Origin: an uncultured Agathobaculum sp.
GTDB lineage: Bacteria; Bacillota; Clostridia; Oscillospirales; Butyricicoccaceae
Length of the DNA: 6,022 bases
Reading direction: 5' to 3'
Assembly: GCA_944380945.1 (NCBI GenBank)
Contig: CALWJG010000100.1
Coordinates: 1 to 6,022 of the forward strand
The first letter of the stretch is position 1; every line of letters begins with the position of its first letter. The position numbers were made by a program, and so were the translations under genes. Of this stretch, positions 5,197 through 6,022 are shown in pieces. The notes under the pieces were generated by a model, which was not told the origin of the DNA, did no database searches, and worked only from the letters and a program-made list of their open reading frames with translations.

Positions 5197-5601
5197 ATGA
5201 AGATCGCAGTCACCTATGAGGATGGGCAGGTATTCCAGCATTTCGGCCATACCGCCCAGTTCAAACTATATGAAGCGCAGGACGGCAAAATTCTCTCGTC
5301 CAAGGTCGTGGATACCAACGGCAGCGGCCACGGCGCGCTGGCGGGCTTCCTCGCGGCGCAGGGCGTGGACACGCTGATCTGCGGCGGCATCGGCGGCGGC
5401 GCGCAGATGGCGCTGGCCGAGGCGAACATCCGCCTGCTGGGCGGCGTGCAGGGCAGCGCGGACGCTGCGGTCGAAGCGTTCCTGTCCGGCTCGCTGGCCT
5501 ATGACCCGAACGTGCATTGCGACCACCATGACCACCACGGCGAAGGGCACGACTGCGGCTCGCACGGCGACCATCACTGCGGCGGCCACTGCCACGGCTG
5601 A
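5197..5601 (+). CDS. NifX/NifB-like (Nitro_FeMo-Co family) protein with His/Cys-rich tail
   Basis: This 134-residue small cytoplasmic protein belongs to the dinitrogenase iron-molybdenum cofactor biosynthesis family. The core (1-105) shows the start MKIAVTYEDG, the HFGHT motif (15-19), and the glycine-rich ICGGIGGGAQMAL (61-73). Family members bind metal clusters, but most clostridial ones occur without nitrogenase and their role is not settled. No nitrogenase gene is visible here. The tail 107-134 holds 11 His and 4 Cys in 28 residues and very likely binds metal such as nickel, zinc, iron or copper. The start is chosen at 5197 because GGAGG (5183-5187) lies nine bases upstream; an in-frame ATG at 5128 falls in the promoter spacer. 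The DUF134 gene follows after three bases, a partnership seen in many anaerobes. Confidence 0.9.
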   Translation: MKIAVTYEDGQVFQHFGHTAQFKLYEAQDGKILSSKVVDTNGSGHGALAGFLAAQGVDTLICGGIGGGAQMALAEANIRLLGGVQGSADAAVEAFLSGSLAYDPNVHCDHHDHHGEGHDCGSHGDHHCGGHCHG

Positions 5602-5604
5602 GCC

Positions 5605-5970
5605 ATGCCCCGGCCGAAAAAATGCCGCCGGGTGTGCGGCCTGCCCGCGTGCCGGGAATTTGCCCCGCGGGGCATGGGCTGCACGGATGAGGCGGTCACG
5701 CTCGGGCTGGATGAATACGAGGCGATCCGCCTGATCGATCTCGAGGGCATGCAGCAGGAGCAGGCGGCGGCGCAGATGGGCGTGGCGCGCACGACCGTGC
5801 AGGCGATGTACAATGCCGCGCGGCGCAAGCTCGCGGACTGCATCGTGAACAGCAAAGCGCTGCGCATCGAGGGCGGCGACGTTCAGGTGTGCGAGCGGCA
5901 CGCGGCCTGTCCGCGGCGCGGCTGCTGCGGACGGCATGCCTGCGAAAAAAATGCGCCGGAAGGGAAGTAA
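5605..5970 (+). CDS. DUF134 (UPF0251) family DNA-binding protein
   Basis: The 121-residue protein starts MPRPKKCRRV, the usual N-terminus of the family. The central part LGLDEYEAIRLIDLEGMQQEQAA... (33-78) is a sigma-70 region 4-like helix-turn-helix, with MGVARTTVQAMYNAARRKLAD (58-78) covering the recognition helix. There are ten cysteines: C7, C11, C16 and C26 before the helix-turn-helix, C79 just after it, and C96, C102, C107, C108 and C113 in the tail. This suggests metal or iron-sulphur binding and a sensing role. The start lies three bases after the preceding stop, with no clear ribosome site of its own, so it is probably translationally coupled to the NifX-like gene. It is the best candidate to bind the dyads at the operon promoter. 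Family identity is strong; the regulatory target is inferred. Confidence 0.9.
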   Translation: MPRPKKCRRVCGLPACREFAPRGMGCTDEAVTLGLDEYEAIRLIDLEGMQQEQAAAQMGVARTTVQAMYNAARRKLADCIVNSKALRIEGGDVQVCERHAACPRRGCCGRHACEKNAPEGK

Positions 5971-5984
5971 ACCGTTCCGGCGCA
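5945..5984 (-). terminator. intrinsic terminator for a minus-strand gene entering from the right
   Basis: TGCGCCGGAA (5952-5961) and TTCCGGCGCA (5975-5984) form a perfect 10-bp stem with a 13-base loop that contains the DUF134 stop codon. On the minus strand the stem is followed by seven T (complement of 5945-5951), the form of an intrinsic terminator. On the plus strand it is followed by GACAAAAATG with no T-run. It therefore fits a convergent gene beyond the window, though the hairpin may also slow or protect the DUF134 transcript. Nothing convincing is seen in 5985-6022. A purine-rich GGAAAGGGAAG at its very end could be a ribosome site for a plus-strand gene starting just outside the window. 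Confidence 0.6.
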
Positions 5985-6022
5985 GACAAAAATGTTGAGC
6001 ATGCAAACACCGGAAAGGGAAG

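Noticed and set aside
5266..6006. A 246-codon minus-strand frame opposite the NifX-like and DUF134 genes.
   Set aside because: It is low-complexity Ala/Arg/Val/His sequence and a shadow of two well-supported genes on the other strand.

Overview
The window looks like chromosomal DNA from a GC-rich member of the Clostridia, probably a gut Oscillospiraceae-type anaerobe. This is an inference from strong AGGAGG-type ribosome binding sites, consensus sigma-A promoters, GC-rich codon use and a gene set typical of that group; no marker in the window names the organism. Most of the window is ordinary housekeeping and accessory chromosome. The structured intergenic segments are the less usual part.

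Layout, left to right. (1) 1-330, minus strand: two identical tRNA-Gly(GCC) genes with encoded CCA, and between them a 30-base copy of only the 3' end of the same tRNA. They are read from a perfect consensus promoter at 364-392. (2) 423-1058, minus strand: an XRE-type helix-turn-helix regulator with four predicted membrane helices. (3) 1150-3969, minus strand: a two-gene operon, malQ (4-alpha-glucanotransferase) followed 39 bases later by one reading frame that joins a HAD phosphatase (phosphoglycolate phosphatase-like) to a LUD (LutC-like) domain, closed by a strong intrinsic terminator. (4) 3970-4144: a divergent promoter region with a well-formed sigma-A promoter facing each way. (5) 4145-4804, plus strand: trmB, tRNA (guanine-N7)-methyltransferase. 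(6) 4805-5120: no gene, but five long hairpins packed back to back (4834-4999). The segment is bracketed by a 14-base direct repeat, and joining the two copies would rebuild a perfect terminator just after trmB. (7) 5121-5970, plus strand: a promoter carrying two copies of a CATATGCCG-containing dyad, then a NifX/NifB-like (Nitro_FeMo-Co family) small protein with a His/Cys-rich tail, then a DUF134 (UPF0251) DNA-binding protein. (8) 5952-5984: a hairpin over the DUF134 stop codon that reads as an intrinsic terminator for a minus-strand gene arriving from beyond the right edge.

How the genes relate. MalQ handles maltodextrin and glycogen-type glucans; its operon partner is a phosphatase-LUD fusion of unknown substrate. 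TrmB acts with the tRNA genes only in the general sense of tRNA maturation. The NifX-like/DUF134 pair is a self-contained metal-related or redox-related unit. The dyads at its promoter are the most plausible binding sites for the DUF134 protein or another dimeric regulator.

No CRISPR array, transposase, integrase or origin is visible. The candidates most worth following are the hairpin array with its split terminator, the HAD-LUD fusion and the dyad operators.
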